From the NCBI RefSeq assembly GCF_014652315.1, contig NZ_BMYO01000004.1:124001-188000 (forward strand): 64,000 nt of DNA. The letters run 5' to 3'. Within the stretch, counting starts at the first letter, position 1. Every line of letters begins with the position of its first letter. Below the pieces are notes generated by a model that saw only the letters and a list, made by a program, of their open reading frames with translations, was not told the origin of the DNA and ran no database searches. Both the position numbers and the translations under genes were made by a program. This DNA comes from Jeongeupia chitinilytica (GTDB lineage Bacteria; Pseudomonadota; Gammaproteobacteria; Burkholderiales; Chitinibacteraceae). This document shows, in pieces, positions 28,656 through 36,679 of the stretch.

Positions 28656-29012
28656 TCAGTGGGTACTGAGGTCGACGATCTTGGTCGGCAGCGGTGCGCC
28701 GCCGATGACGTGCAGATGCAGGTGGAACACGCTCTGGCCCCCGCCTGCACCGGTATTGATGATGGTGCGGAAGCCCTGCGCCAGCCCCTGCTCGGCCGCG
28801 ACGCGTGCGGCGACCAGCATCAGCTTGCCCAGCAGGGTCTGATGTTGGACCTCGGCGTGCGCCATAGATTCGATGTGCAGCTTCGGCACGACGAGAAAAT
28901 GCACCGGTGCGACCGGATGCAGGTCGTTGAAGACAAGCACCTCGTCGTCTTCATAGAGTTTGGTGGTCGGAAACTCGCCGCTCGCCAGCTTGCAGAAAAT
29001 GCAGTCGCTCAT
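28656..29012 (-). CDS. hinT: HIT-family purine nucleoside phosphoramidase HinT
   Basis: 118 residues. N-terminal CIFCKLASGEFPTTKLYEDD and C-terminal histidine triad FHLHLHVIGG. Hydrolyses adenosine phosphoramidates. Between hisE and tatA on the minus strand, a conserved betaproteobacterial position. Confidence 0.95.
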   Translation of the reverse strand: MSDCIFCKLASGEFPTTKLYEDDEVLVFNDLHPVAPVHFLVVPKLHIESMAHAEVQHQTLLGKLMLVAARVAAEQGLAQGFRTIINTGAGGGQSVFHLHLHVIGGAPLPTKIVDLSTH

Positions 29013-29024
29013 GCCGTCCTCGTC

Positions 29025-29351
29025 TCAGCCCGCGGTCCGCGAAGCTTTTTCGTCGATGCCCGAAATTCCTTCGCGCCGCGCCAGCTCGGCGAGCACGTCC
29101 TCGTGGCTCAGCCCTTCATGGGCCAGCAGCACCAGCGTGTGGAACCACAGGTCGGCGATTTCGCCGACCAGGTGCCGCTTGTCGCCATCCTTGGCGGCCA
29201 TCACGACCTCGAACGACTCCTCGCCGACCTTCTTGAGGATGGCTTCCTGGCCCTTGTGGAAGAGCTTGGCAACGTAGGAGGTGGTCGGATCGGCATCGCG
29301 ACGGCTGGCAAGCGTCGCCGAAAGGCGGTCGAGAATTTCGCTGGAAACCAT
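29025..29351 (-). CDS. hisE: Phosphoribosyl-ATP pyrophosphatase HisE
   Basis: 108 residues of the MazG-like HisE family: LSATLASRRDADPTTSYVAK LFHKG, KKVGEESFEVVMAAKDGD and EIADLWFHTLVLLAHEGLS (metal-binding EExxE and D residues). Catalyses the second step of histidine synthesis, as a stand-alone enzyme separate from HisI. It is set off from hisI by 145 bp that hold a hairpin and a -10-like TATAAT. Confidence 0.95.
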   Translation of the reverse strand: MVSSEILDRLSATLASRRDADPTTSYVAKLFHKGQEAILKKVGEESFEVVMAAKDGDKRHLVGEIADLWFHTLVLLAHEGLSHEDVLAELARREGISGIDEKASRTAG

Positions 29352-29384
29352 GCTGGACCTCAGAGTGCACGTGATTTAGCGGCA

Positions 29385-29390
29385 ATTATA
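29385..29390 (-). promoter_or_regulatory. -10-like TATAAT upstream of hisE
   Basis: A perfect TATAAT on the minus strand about 35 bp before the hisE ATG, embedded in the small inverted repeat GGCAAT-TAT-ATTGCC. No convincing -35. It may drive hisE-hinT-tat transcription independently of the upstream his genes. Confidence 0.4.
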
Positions 29391-29456
29391 TTGCCGTTTG
29401 GTGACACTCGCGTAACGAACGCGGCCGACACCGAAAAAAAGCGGGAACGGAAACGC

Positions 29457-29482
29457 AAACAGGCCGGAACACCGGCCTGTTT
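29457..29482 (-). terminator. Terminator-like hairpin between hisI and hisE
   Basis: An 11-bp perfect stem (AAACAGGCCGG at 29457-29467, CCGGCCTGTTT at 29472-29482) with a 4-base loop, 15 bp after the hisI stop. On the minus strand it ends in TTT and GCGTTT. It appears to split the his operon. Confidence 0.65.
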
Positions 29483-29496
29483 CGAACGCGCTGCGC

Positions 29497-29898
29497 TCAG
29501 TGATGCTTGTGGTAGATCGCAGCCGGATCCTTGAGTACCGGGTCGACCGTTTCCCACTCGCCGTCGCTGAGCACCCGGTAGAAGCAGCTCTCGCGGCCGG
29601 TGTGGCAGGCAATGCCGCCGTCCTGCTCGATCACATAGATCAGCACGTCGCCGTCGCAATCGAGGCGGATCTCCAGCACGTGCTGGAAATGGCCGCTTTC
29701 CTCGCCCTTGTGCCAGAGCTTCTGCCGCGATCGGGTCCAGTAATGCGCGGTGCCGTGCTCGGCGGTCTTCTCGACCGCATCGCGGTTGGCGTAGGCGAAC
29801 ATCAGCACCCGACCGGTGTGCGCGTCCTGCGCGATCACCGGCACCAGGCCCTTGTCGTCCCACTTGATCTCGTCGAGCCAGTTCGTCCGGTTGCTCAC
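29497..29898 (-). CDS. hisI: Phosphoribosyl-AMP cyclohydrolase HisI
   Basis: 133 residues from a GTG at 29898. Contains VIAQDAHTGRVLMFAYANRD, HYWTRSRQKLWHKGEESGHF, and the zinc/metal region LDCDGDVLIYVIEQDGGIAC HTGRESCFYR with the conserved Cys residues. Monofunctional (no HisE domain). Starts by overlapping the hisF stop. Confidence 0.95.
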   Translation of the reverse strand: MSNRTNWLDEIKWDDKGLVPVIAQDAHTGRVLMFAYANRDAVEKTAEHGTAHYWTRSRQKLWHKGEESGHFQHVLEIRLDCDGDVLIYVIEQDGGIACHTGRESCFYRVLSDGEWETVDPVLKDPAAIYHKHH

Positions 29899-30662
29899 AG
29901 CCTCACCTCGATTCCGGCGCGCTGCATCGCTTCCTTGGCCTGGCGCACCGTGTACTCGCCGAAGTGGAAGATCGACGCCGCCAGCACCGCGTCGGCATGA
30001 CCGTCGATCACACCGTCGACCAGATGCTGCAGGTTGCCGACGCCGCCCGAGGCGATCACCGGAATGTCCACCGCGTCCGACACCGCACGCGTCAGCGGCA
30101 GGTTGAAGCCGATCTTGGTGCCGTCGCGGTCCATGCTGGTCAGCAGGATTTCGCCTGCGCCCAGCTGCTGCATCCTTACCGCCCACTCGACCGCGTCGAG
30201 CCCGGTCGGCCGGCGGCCGCCGTGGGTGAAGATTTCCCAGCGGGTATTGGTGTCGTCGACCGCCTTGGCGTCGATCGCCACGACGATGGCCTGACTGCCG
30301 AAGCGGCTGGCCGCGGCTTCGACCACTTCCGGGTTGCTGACGGCCGTGGTGTTGATCGACACCTTGTCGGCGCCGGCATTGAGCAGCCGGCGCACGTCGT
30401 CGACCTTGCGCACGCCGCCACCGACGGTCAGCGGAATGAACACCTGCGAGGCCACCGCATCGATCACGTGCAGGATCAGGTCGCGGTCGTCCGAGCTGGC
30501 GGTGATGTCGAGGAAGGTCAGCTCGTCGGCGCCCTGGGCGTCGTACTTCTTGGCGATCTCGACCGGATCACCGGCGTCGCGCAAACCGACGAAGTTGACA
30601 CCCTTGACGACGCGACCGGCGGTCACGTCGAGGCAGGGGATGATGCGTTTGGCGAGCGGCAT
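29895..30662 (-). CDS. hisF: Imidazole glycerol phosphate synthase cyclase subunit HisF
   Basis: 255-residue TIM barrel. Start MPLAKRIIPCLDVTAGRVVK; catalytic Asp in CLDV (about 12) and in LLTSMDRDGTK (about 130); phosphate loops VGGGVRKVDD and ASGGVGNLQHL. Uses ammonia from HisH to form IGP and AICAR. Its ATG overlaps the hisA stop by one base. Confidence 0.97.
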   Translation of the reverse strand: MPLAKRIIPCLDVTAGRVVKGVNFVGLRDAGDPVEIAKKYDAQGADELTFLDITASSDDRDLILHVIDAVASQVFIPLTVGGGVRKVDDVRRLLNAGADKVSINTTAVSNPEVVEAAASRFGSQAIVVAIDAKAVDDTNTRWEIFTHGGRRPTGLDAVEWAVRMQQLGAGEILLTSMDRDGTKIGFNLPLTRAVSDAVDIPVIASGGVGNLQHLVDGVIDGHADAVLAASIFHFGEYTVRQAKEAMQRAGIEVRL

Positions 30663-31414
30663 CAGGCTTCCACGGCTTCGAGCGTACCGTCGGCCAGCTC
30701 CTGCGCCGCCTTGAAGTCGATCGTGCCTTCGTAGATGGCCCGGCCGGTGATCACGCCTTCGATGCCTTCCGACTCGACTTCGACAAGCTTGCGGACGTCG
30801 TCGAGGTTGGTCAGGCCGCCCGAGGCGATCACCGGAATGCGCAGTGCCTGTGCCAGCTTCACCGTCGCTTCGATGTTCACGCCCGAGAGCATGCCGTCGC
30901 GGCCGATGTCGGTGTAGATCACGCTTTCGACGCCATAGCCTTCGAAGCGCTGCGCCAGATCGATGACGTCGTGGTCGGTGACCTTGGCCCAGCCGTCGGT
31001 CGCGACCTTGCCGTCCTTGGCGTCGAGGCCGACGATGATGTGGCCCGGAAACGCATCGCACGCTTCGTGCAGGAAGCCCGGCTGCTTGACCGCGGCAGTG
31101 CCGATGATCACGTAGTCGATGCCGGCGTCGAGGTACATCTCGATCGTGTCGAGGTTGCGGATGCCGCCGCCCAGTTGCACCGGCACTTCACCGTCGATGG
31201 CCTTGATGATGCTCTTGACCGCGTCAAGGTTCTTCGGCTTGCCGGCGAATGCGCCGTTCAGGTCCACCAGATGCATGCGGCGCGCGCCCTGGCCGAGCCA
31301 GTGGCTGACGAAGCTGGCCGGATCGTCGGAGAACACGGTCGCGTCGTTCATGAGGCCCTGGCGCAGGCGAACGCACTGGCCGTCTTTGAGGTCGATAGCA
31401 GGAATGATCAGCAT
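30662..31414 (-). CDS. hisA: Phosphoribosylformimino-AICAR ribotide isomerase HisA
   Basis: 250-residue TIM barrel beginning MLIIPAIDLKDGQCVRLRQG (catalytic Asp8). The second catalytic Asp lies in YTDIGRDGMLSGVN (about 130). Phosphate-binding VQLGGGIRNLD and VIASGGLTNLDD. The reading frame is open further upstream but homology starts at the ATG at 31414. Confidence 0.97.
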   Translation of the reverse strand: MLIIPAIDLKDGQCVRLRQGLMNDATVFSDDPASFVSHWLGQGARRMHLVDLNGAFAGKPKNLDAVKSIIKAIDGEVPVQLGGGIRNLDTIEMYLDAGIDYVIIGTAAVKQPGFLHEACDAFPGHIIVGLDAKDGKVATDGWAKVTDHDVIDLAQRFEGYGVESVIYTDIGRDGMLSGVNIEATVKLAQALRIPVIASGGLTNLDDVRKLVEVESEGIEGVITGRAIYEGTIDFKAAQELADGTLEAVEA

Positions 31415-31422
31415 GATGACGG

Positions 31423-31632
31423 TTACGAATGGGTGATCGGGGAACGGAACGATCTGGCGCGAAAACAGGCGGCCAGCGCACCAACTGGGAAATATATGGC
31501 AAAAAACAGCAGGTAGTTCATCTGCGATGGCGAACCGGGCAGCGCAAACAACTGCAAAACCAGCGCCAGCACACCAACGGTCATGAGCGACTGCCGAAAA
31601 GACGCGCGCAGCCACTGTGGCAGTGATTTCAC
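31423..31632 (-). CDS. Small two-helix membrane protein between hisH and hisA
   Basis: 69 residues from a GTG at 31632, which is 10 bp after the hisH stop and is preceded by TAGGAGA. A basic N-terminus (KSLPQWLRASFRQ) leads into two hydrophobic helices (SLMTVGVLALVLQLFALP and MNYLLFFAIYFPVGALAACF) and a basic tail. The stop is 8 bp before hisA. No family recognised and no link to histidine synthesis is evident. It may be a real small protein because spacing and ribosome-binding site fit. Confidence 0.6.
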   Translation of the reverse strand: MKSLPQWLRASFRQSLMTVGVLALVLQLFALPGSPSQMNYLLFFAIYFPVGALAACFRARSFRSPITHS

Positions 31633-31642
31633 CCAAAGTCTC

Positions 31643-32287
31643 CTACTGGCGGCCATCCCAGCCAACGAAGTTCTTCAGCAGCTGAAGACCCGCGCCGGCC
31701 GATTTCTCGGGATGGCACTGGATCGCGAAAATGTTGTCGCGCGCCACTGCGGCAGCGAAGCGGTACGGATACGCCGACTCGATCACGGCAATGTCGTCGG
31801 CACCGGCAAAGTGGTAACTGTGGACGAAGTAGAAGCGTTCGCCGTCGGCAATGCCTTTCCACAAGGGGTGGGCGTGCTTGACGAACATTTCGTTCCAGCC
31901 CATGTGCGGCACCTTGAGCTTGTGGCCGGCTGCGTCGTGCATCTTTTCGGGCGGAAAGCGCACCACTTCGCCCGGAAACACCCCCAGGCTCTCGGTCGGG
32001 CCTTCCTCGCTGCGCGCAAACAGCAGTTGCGCGCCGACGCAGATGCCGAGAAAGGGCCGTTCGGATGCCGCCTTGAGCACCTCGGCCTTCAGTCCCGACT
32101 CGTCGAGATGGCGCATGCAGTCGGGCATGGCCCCCTGCCCCGGGAACACGACCTTGTCGGCGGCAGCGACGACGGCCGGATCGGCGGTCAGCACCACGTC
32201 GGCACGGCCTTCGGCGACCAGCTCGAACGCCTTGGTCACCGAATGCAGATTGCCCATGCCGTAATCGACGATGGCGATTTTTTCCAT
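31643..32287 (-). CDS. hisH: Imidazole glycerol phosphate synthase glutaminase subunit HisH
   Basis: 214-residue class I glutamine amidotransferase. N-terminus IAIVDYGMGNLHSV, nucleophile Cys in FLGICVGAQLLF (about 83), catalytic His/Glu in AIQCHPEKSAGAGLQLLKNF. Supplies ammonia to HisF. One base separates it from hisB. Confidence 0.97.
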   Translation of the reverse strand: MEKIAIVDYGMGNLHSVTKAFELVAEGRADVVLTADPAVVAAADKVVFPGQGAMPDCMRHLDESGLKAEVLKAASERPFLGICVGAQLLFARSEEGPTESLGVFPGEVVRFPPEKMHDAAGHKLKVPHMGWNEMFVKHAHPLWKGIADGERFYFVHSYHFAGADDIAVIESAYPYRFAAAVARDNIFAIQCHPEKSAGAGLQLLKNFVGWDGRQ

Positions 32288-32288
32288 G

Positions 32289-32882
32289 TCAGCCTACCAG
32301 CGTGCCCTTGGTCGACGGCGTGATGCCGGCCATGCGTTCGTCGTGCTCGACCGCCATGCGCAACGCGCGGCCCAGTGCCTTGAAAATGGTCTCGGCCTGG
32401 TGGTGGGCGTTCTTGCCCTTCAGGTTGTCGATATGCAGGCTGATCGCCGCGTGGTTGACGAAGCCGCGGAAGAACTCGCCGAACAGGTCGACGTCGAAGC
32501 CGCCGATCATCGCGCGGGTGTATTCGCAGTCGTACTCGAGACAGGGGCGGCCCGACAGGTCGACGACGACGCGCGACAGCGCTTCGTCGAGCGGCACATA
32601 GGCGTGGCCGTAGCGGCGGATGCCCTTCTTGTCGCCGACGGCCTTGGCAAACGCCTGGCCCAGCGTGATGCCGACGTCCTCGACGGTGTGGTGCGCGTCG
32701 ATGTGGAGGTCGCCGACCGCCTTGATGTCGAGGTCGATCAGCCCGTGACGGGCGATCTGGTCGAGCATGTGTTCGAAGAACGGCACGCCGGTATCGAAAC
32801 GGGACTGGCCGGAGCCATCGAGGTTAACCGAGACGGTGATCTGGGTTTCGAGGGTATTGCGGGTAACGGTAGCCTGACGCAT
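32289..32882 (-). CDS. hisB: Imidazoleglycerol-phosphate dehydratase HisB (monofunctional)
   Basis: 197 residues with the metal-binding repeats FFEHMLDQIARHG, HIDAHHTVEDVGI, HHQAETIFKALGRAL. No histidinol-phosphatase domain, so that activity must come from another protein. First gene of the minus-strand his-tat block. The ATG at 32882 gives the usual leader RQATVTRNTLETQITVSVNL. Confidence 0.96.
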   Translation of the reverse strand: MRQATVTRNTLETQITVSVNLDGSGQSRFDTGVPFFEHMLDQIARHGLIDLDIKAVGDLHIDAHHTVEDVGITLGQAFAKAVGDKKGIRRYGHAYVPLDEALSRVVVDLSGRPCLEYDCEYTRAMIGGFDVDLFGEFFRGFVNHAAISLHIDNLKGKNAHHQAETIFKALGRALRMAVEHDERMAGITPSTKGTLVG

Positions 32883-33094
32883 GGATAGCCCCGATTGCGG
32901 GCGAGAGTTGGACGTGATTAATGCAGATTCTCCAACAGTTTGCCCGCGGCGGGAAGGGGCGGACCGACATGCGCGCCGTTGGCATGCCGGCCGGCAACAC
33001 TCGGGCACGCTGCCCGCCGCCGATCCCCCGCCAACTACCAACGCACGTCCGCATCGCGATGCGTGCAAAAGCGGTGGCGAAGCGGCCGCCTCCG

Positions 33095-33442
33095 TCAGGC
33101 CCGGCGTTTGGCCGCCTGCGCGCGCAAAGCGGCCCCGAACCCGGTTCGCGCCCAGCGAAGCAGCTCGGACGAATCGTCGAGCGCGGCATCAGGCAAGGTG
33201 TAATACGACATCGTTTGCGGTTTGCCGCGGGCCGTATAGCTGAACGGCCGGGAGCCCGCAGCGACGAAGGCCGCCCGGCTGGTGTCGTCGGCTTTCAGAT
33301 ACAGCACGTCGTCGTCGACGATGGCAAAGAAGGCTTCGTCGCAGTACAGCCCCCAGCCACCGAACATGCTTTTTGCCCGGATCGGGCCGAGCGGCGCCAG
33401 CTCGTCGATCAGCCAGTCGAGATATTCGCTGCGCGCGCGCAT
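33095..33442 (-). CDS. TfoX N-terminal-domain protein
   Basis: 115 residues matching the TfoX/Sxy N-terminal domain: GPIRAKSMFGGWGLYCDEAF FAIVDDDVLYLK, and FSYTARGKPQTMSYYTLPDA. It lacks the C-terminal domain of full-length competence regulator Sxy, so a role in DNA uptake is not implied. Immediately upstream on the same strand is the decarboxylase gene, whose stop abuts its start. Confidence 0.85.
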   Translation of the reverse strand: MRARSEYLDWLIDELAPLGPIRAKSMFGGWGLYCDEAFFAIVDDDVLYLKADDTSRAAFVAAGSRPFSYTARGKPQTMSYYTLPDAALDDSSELLRWARTGFGAALRAQAAKRRA

Positions 33443-35077
33443 TCAGCCTCCCTTGACGGTTTTTCCGAGCGACTCGCCGAGCCGGCGCATCGCCGACGAC
33501 GGGTCGTCGGCAGCGAGCTTGACCGCGATCAGCGTCGGCCGGTCCTTGTGCGCCAGCGCATGCTGCCACGCCGCGTCGAACGCCTGCTCGTCGCCGATGG
33601 TGAACGCGTACAGCGGACCGAACACGTCGGCGAGCGCGTCGAGCCGCCATGGTGCGATGTCGTTGAACGGTCCGTCGAGGATAAAGCGTTCGGTGCTGTA
33701 GCCGCCATTGTCGAACACGATCACCACCGGGTTCAGTCCCTTCCATGCCGCGGTCGACAGCTCCATCCCGGTCATCTGGAACGCACCGTCGCCGACCAGC
33801 ACCAGCGGCCGCAGCCCGCTGCCGAGCTGGGCGCCAAGCGCCGCCGGCACCGCAAAGCCCATCGTCGTGTAGTACGCCGACGCGAGGAAACCGGTGCGCG
33901 GGTGGGTGCGCAGCTCGAGCGACGCGAACAGGCAGTCGCCGGTATCGGAGACGACGAGCATGTCGTCCGGCAGCGTGTCGTTGAGCCGGCCGATCAGCCG
34001 CGACACCGTCATCGCGTCGCCGGGCTCGGGAAAACCGGGTGCCGACAGCGGCAGGCTGTGCGCCGGCCAGTCGCGCTGTGGCGCCTGCAGCGCCGGAATC
34101 AGTGCAGAGAGGAAGTCGGCGAGCCGGATGTTCGGATAACGGTGGTGCCGGACACACACCTCGTCGTTGCGCGCCTGGATCATGTGCCGCGGGTCGAGCC
34201 GGGCGGTGAACACGCCGAGGTCGACGTCGTTCAATGCCGAACCGAGCAGCAACAGGATGTCGGCGTCCTCGATCACGTTGCGTGCATACTCGGCACCCAT
34301 TGCGCCCTCGTAAACGCCGAGATAGGCCGGATGCTGCTCGGACAGCACCGACTTGCCCGACAGCGTCGCCGCGACCGGCCAGCGCAGCCGCTCGACCAGC
34401 GCCGCCAGCGCATCCTGCTGCCGGTAGCGGTGCAACTCGACCCCGGCAAGCACCGCGCCGCGTTCGGCACCGGCAAGCAAGGCGACGGTTTCGGCGACAG
34501 CCTCGGCCAGTGCATCCGGATCGCTGCCGTCGTCGTCGAACACGCACTCGGGCTGCAGGTGGATCACCGTGTCGACGCGGTCGCGCGGCAGCTCGAGATA
34601 CACCGGCTTGCTGTAGCGCCTTGCCGCCGCCAGCGCCCGGTCGATCTGCCTTGCCGCCAGCAGCGGGTCGTCGAGCACCGCGCAGTAGCACGTCAGCCGC
34701 TCGAAGATCTCGCGCTGGAAGTGGTACGGCCCGAATCGGTGGTGCAGCAGCGGGTGTTCGCGCTGCTCGATCACGCCCGGTGCGCCCGAGATCACCACCA
34801 CCGGCGACGATTCGGCCGCCGCTCCGGCGACGGCGTTGACGACCGACAGCGCGCCGACGCCGTAGGTCACCGCCAGCGCGCCGAGCCCGTGCACCCTGGC
34901 ATAGGCGTCGGCGGCAAACGCGGCGTTATCCTCGCGCGTGGTGCCGACTTGGGTGAGTTCGCTGTGTGCCAGCTGCTGGTACCAGCGCAGGATGTAGTCG
35001 CCGGGCACGCCGAAGACGTGGCGCACGCCCTCCTCGTGCAGCCGTTGCAGCAGGTACTGACCGATGCTGGTGCTCAT
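33443..35077 (-). CDS. Thiamine-diphosphate-dependent 2-oxo acid decarboxylase (indolepyruvate/phenylpyruvate type)
   Basis: 544 residues with the three-domain ThDP layout. N-terminal pyrimidine-binding domain with catalytic Glu in TREDNAAFAADAYAR and GVGALSVVNAVAGAAAESSP. C-terminal ThDP-binding motif from GDGAFQMTGMELSTAAWKGL to the downstream Asn of VIVFDNGGYSTER. Length and features fit the decarboxylase group (indolepyruvate, phenylpyruvate or branched keto acids) rather than acetolactate synthase. Substrate cannot be fixed from sequence. Its stop lies immediately before the TfoX-like ATG, so the two form an operon located between hisB and narI. Confidence 0.85.
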   Translation of the reverse strand: MSTSIGQYLLQRLHEEGVRHVFGVPGDYILRWYQQLAHSELTQVGTTREDNAAFAADAYARVHGLGALAVTYGVGALSVVNAVAGAAAESSPVVVISGAPGVIEQREHPLLHHRFGPYHFQREIFERLTCYCAVLDDPLLAARQIDRALAAARRYSKPVYLELPRDRVDTVIHLQPECVFDDDGSDPDALAEAVAETVALLAGAERGAVLAGVELHRYRQQDALAALVERLRWPVAATLSGKSVLSEQHPAYLGVYEGAMGAEYARNVIEDADILLLLGSALNDVDLGVFTARLDPRHMIQARNDEVCVRHHRYPNIRLADFLSALIPALQAPQRDWPAHSLPLSAPGFPEPGDAMTVSRLIGRLNDTLPDDMLVVSDTGDCLFASLELRTHPRTGFLASAYYTTMGFAVPAALGAQLGSGLRPLVLVGDGAFQMTGMELSTAAWKGLNPVVIVFDNGGYSTERFILDGPFNDIAPWRLDALADVFGPLYAFTIGDEQAFDAAWQHALAHKDRPTLIAVKLAADDPSSAMRRLGESLGKTVKGG

Positions 35078-35286
35078 GACGTTCTCCCGCGTCGTGGACC
35101 TGCTATCAATCTAGACCGGGGTTGCCGATGCAATATCTGAATATTTGATTAAGTTTCCTGTACGAAACCCGCCGGACACCGGCACCGGATTTTGTACCCA
35201 CCCCGTATGCCGGCGCCTCGGGGCAGCCCGGTATCCGTGCGCCGTGGCATGCCGGCGACGCCCAGCCCGGCGTCCCGACCCGATCG

Positions 35287-35315
35287 AAAAAAAGGGCGCC
35301 CGCAGGCGCCCTTTT
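35287..35315 (-). terminator. Terminator of the narGHJI operon
   Basis: AAAAGGGCGCC (35290-35300), CGCA loop, GGCGCCCTTTT (35305-35315). On the minus strand it ends in a run of seven or more T, 19 bp after the narI stop. Confidence 0.85.
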
Positions 35316-35333
35316 CACGTCGGCAACTCGCAC

Positions 35334-36020
35334 TCAGCCGCGCGGCCGCACCAGCTGCCACGCCCGGGTCACGTAGCCGGCGGCGCCGAAGCCGCTCCAC
35401 ACGTGCACCAGCCGGGTGAACGGGAAAATCACGAACAGGGTCATGCCCATGAAGATGTGCAGCTTGAAGATCCCCGGGGCGTCGACGATGTAGTTCGCCG
35501 CGTCGCCACGGAAGGTGACGATCCGCTGCGCCCACTCCATGAACAGCGTCATCATGTGGCCGTCGAGGTGATCCTTCGAGACGAAGATCGTCGACAGGCC
35601 GAGGATCAGCGTCACGGTGATCCAGCCCAAGGTCAGCTTGTCGCGCCAGGTCGTGATCGCGCGCAGCCGCTCGCTCGAAAAGCGGCGGTAGATCAGGATC
35701 AGCGCACCGATCAGCCCCATGCCGCCGAAGATGCCACCGGCGACCATCGCCAGCAGCTGCTTCGCGCCGTGGCTCACGCCGAGCGCATCCCACACCGCCA
35801 GCGGCGTCAGCAGGCCAACCAGGTGACCGGCAAAAACACCGAGCACGCCGATGTGGAACAGGTAGGAACCGGCGCGCAGCAGCCGGCGGTCGATCAGCTG
35901 GCTCGAATCGCTCTTCCACGTGTACTGCTCGCGCTCGAAGCGCACCAGGCTGCCGAACAGGAAGATCGCCAGACCGATGTACGGGTAGACCCCGAAAACG
36001 AAGTGATGCAGGTAAGTCAT
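35334..36020 (-). CDS. narI: Respiratory nitrate reductase gamma subunit NarI
   Basis: 228-residue membrane cytochrome b. Five helices with heme-ligating His in FHIGVLGVFAGHLVGLL and KLHIFMGMTLFVIFPFTRLV HVWSG. Accepts electrons from quinol and passes them to NarH. The ATG at 36020 overlaps the narJ stop by four bases. Confidence 0.96.
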   Translation of the reverse strand: MTYLHHFVFGVYPYIGLAIFLFGSLVRFEREQYTWKSDSSQLIDRRLLRAGSYLFHIGVLGVFAGHLVGLLTPLAVWDALGVSHGAKQLLAMVAGGIFGGMGLIGALILIYRRFSSERLRAITTWRDKLTLGWITVTLILGLSTIFVSKDHLDGHMMTLFMEWAQRIVTFRGDAANYIVDAPGIFKLHIFMGMTLFVIFPFTRLVHVWSGFGAAGYVTRAWQLVRPRG

Positions 36021-36676
36021 GGCCGGGCCTCCTGATTGCGCGGGTAGAACTTCACCGTCTGGGGCCCTGCGGCCTGCGACAGCAGCGGTTCGGTGCCGTC
36101 GGCACCGGGTCCGAAGGTTTCGAGCATCTCGTCCATGTCGCGGATCGGCGGAGCGACCAGCGGCTGGATCTTCACGCTGGCGAGCGCGACCAGCGCGTTC
36201 ATCACGCAGGCGTAGCGGCTTTCGGCTTCGCCGAGGCGTTCGGCCAACGCGGCGATCACGTGGACCGCCTCGTTGAGGAAGTCCTGCGCGGTGGCTGCAT
36301 CGACGCTGCCGAGGAACTCGAGGAACAGCGGCAGGTAGTCGGGCAGCTCGTTGGCGTCGATCTCGAAGCCGTGCGTGCGGTAGGCGTTCATCAGGTCGAC
36401 GAGCGCCGGACCGCGTTCGCGGCTTTCGCCGTGGATGTGCTCGAAGAGGTGCAGCGAATGGCCGCGCGAGCGGTCGAACGTTGCGACATAGCCTTCCTGC
36501 GCGGCGATCAGATCGCCGGCGTTCAGTTCGGCCAGCAGCGGCGCGACGGTGATGCGCAGCCCCGTCGGCGCCTGTGCCAGCGCGGCGTCGAGTTCGGGCA
36601 GCGCTTCGATCAGCTCGGCTTCCGGGTACTGCAGCAGCGCCGAGAGGACACGGAAATGCAGTGTGTCGGTCGTCAT
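36017..36676 (-). CDS. narJ: Nitrate reductase assembly chaperone NarJ
   Basis: 219 residues of the NarJ/DmsD chaperone family: FRVLSALLQYPEAELIEALP, FDRSRGHSLHLFEHIHGESR ERG and LPDYLPLFLEFLG. Binds apo-NarG and is needed for Mo-cofactor insertion and membrane attachment. Lies between narH and narI as usual. Confidence 0.95.
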   Translation of the reverse strand: MTTDTLHFRVLSALLQYPEAELIEALPELDAALAQAPTGLRITVAPLLAELNAGDLIAAQEGYVATFDRSRGHSLHLFEHIHGESRERGPALVDLMNAYRTHGFEIDANELPDYLPLFLEFLGSVDAATAQDFLNEAVHVIAALAERLGEAESRYACVMNALVALASVKIQPLVAPPIRDMDEMLETFGPGADGTEPLLSQAAGPQTVKFYPRNQEARP

Positions 36677-36679
36677 GGT

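Noticed and set aside
25505..28669. A 1054-codon open frame opposite pglL-tatCBA
   Set aside because: Antisense to well-supported genes and full of His/Arg/Gln low complexity.
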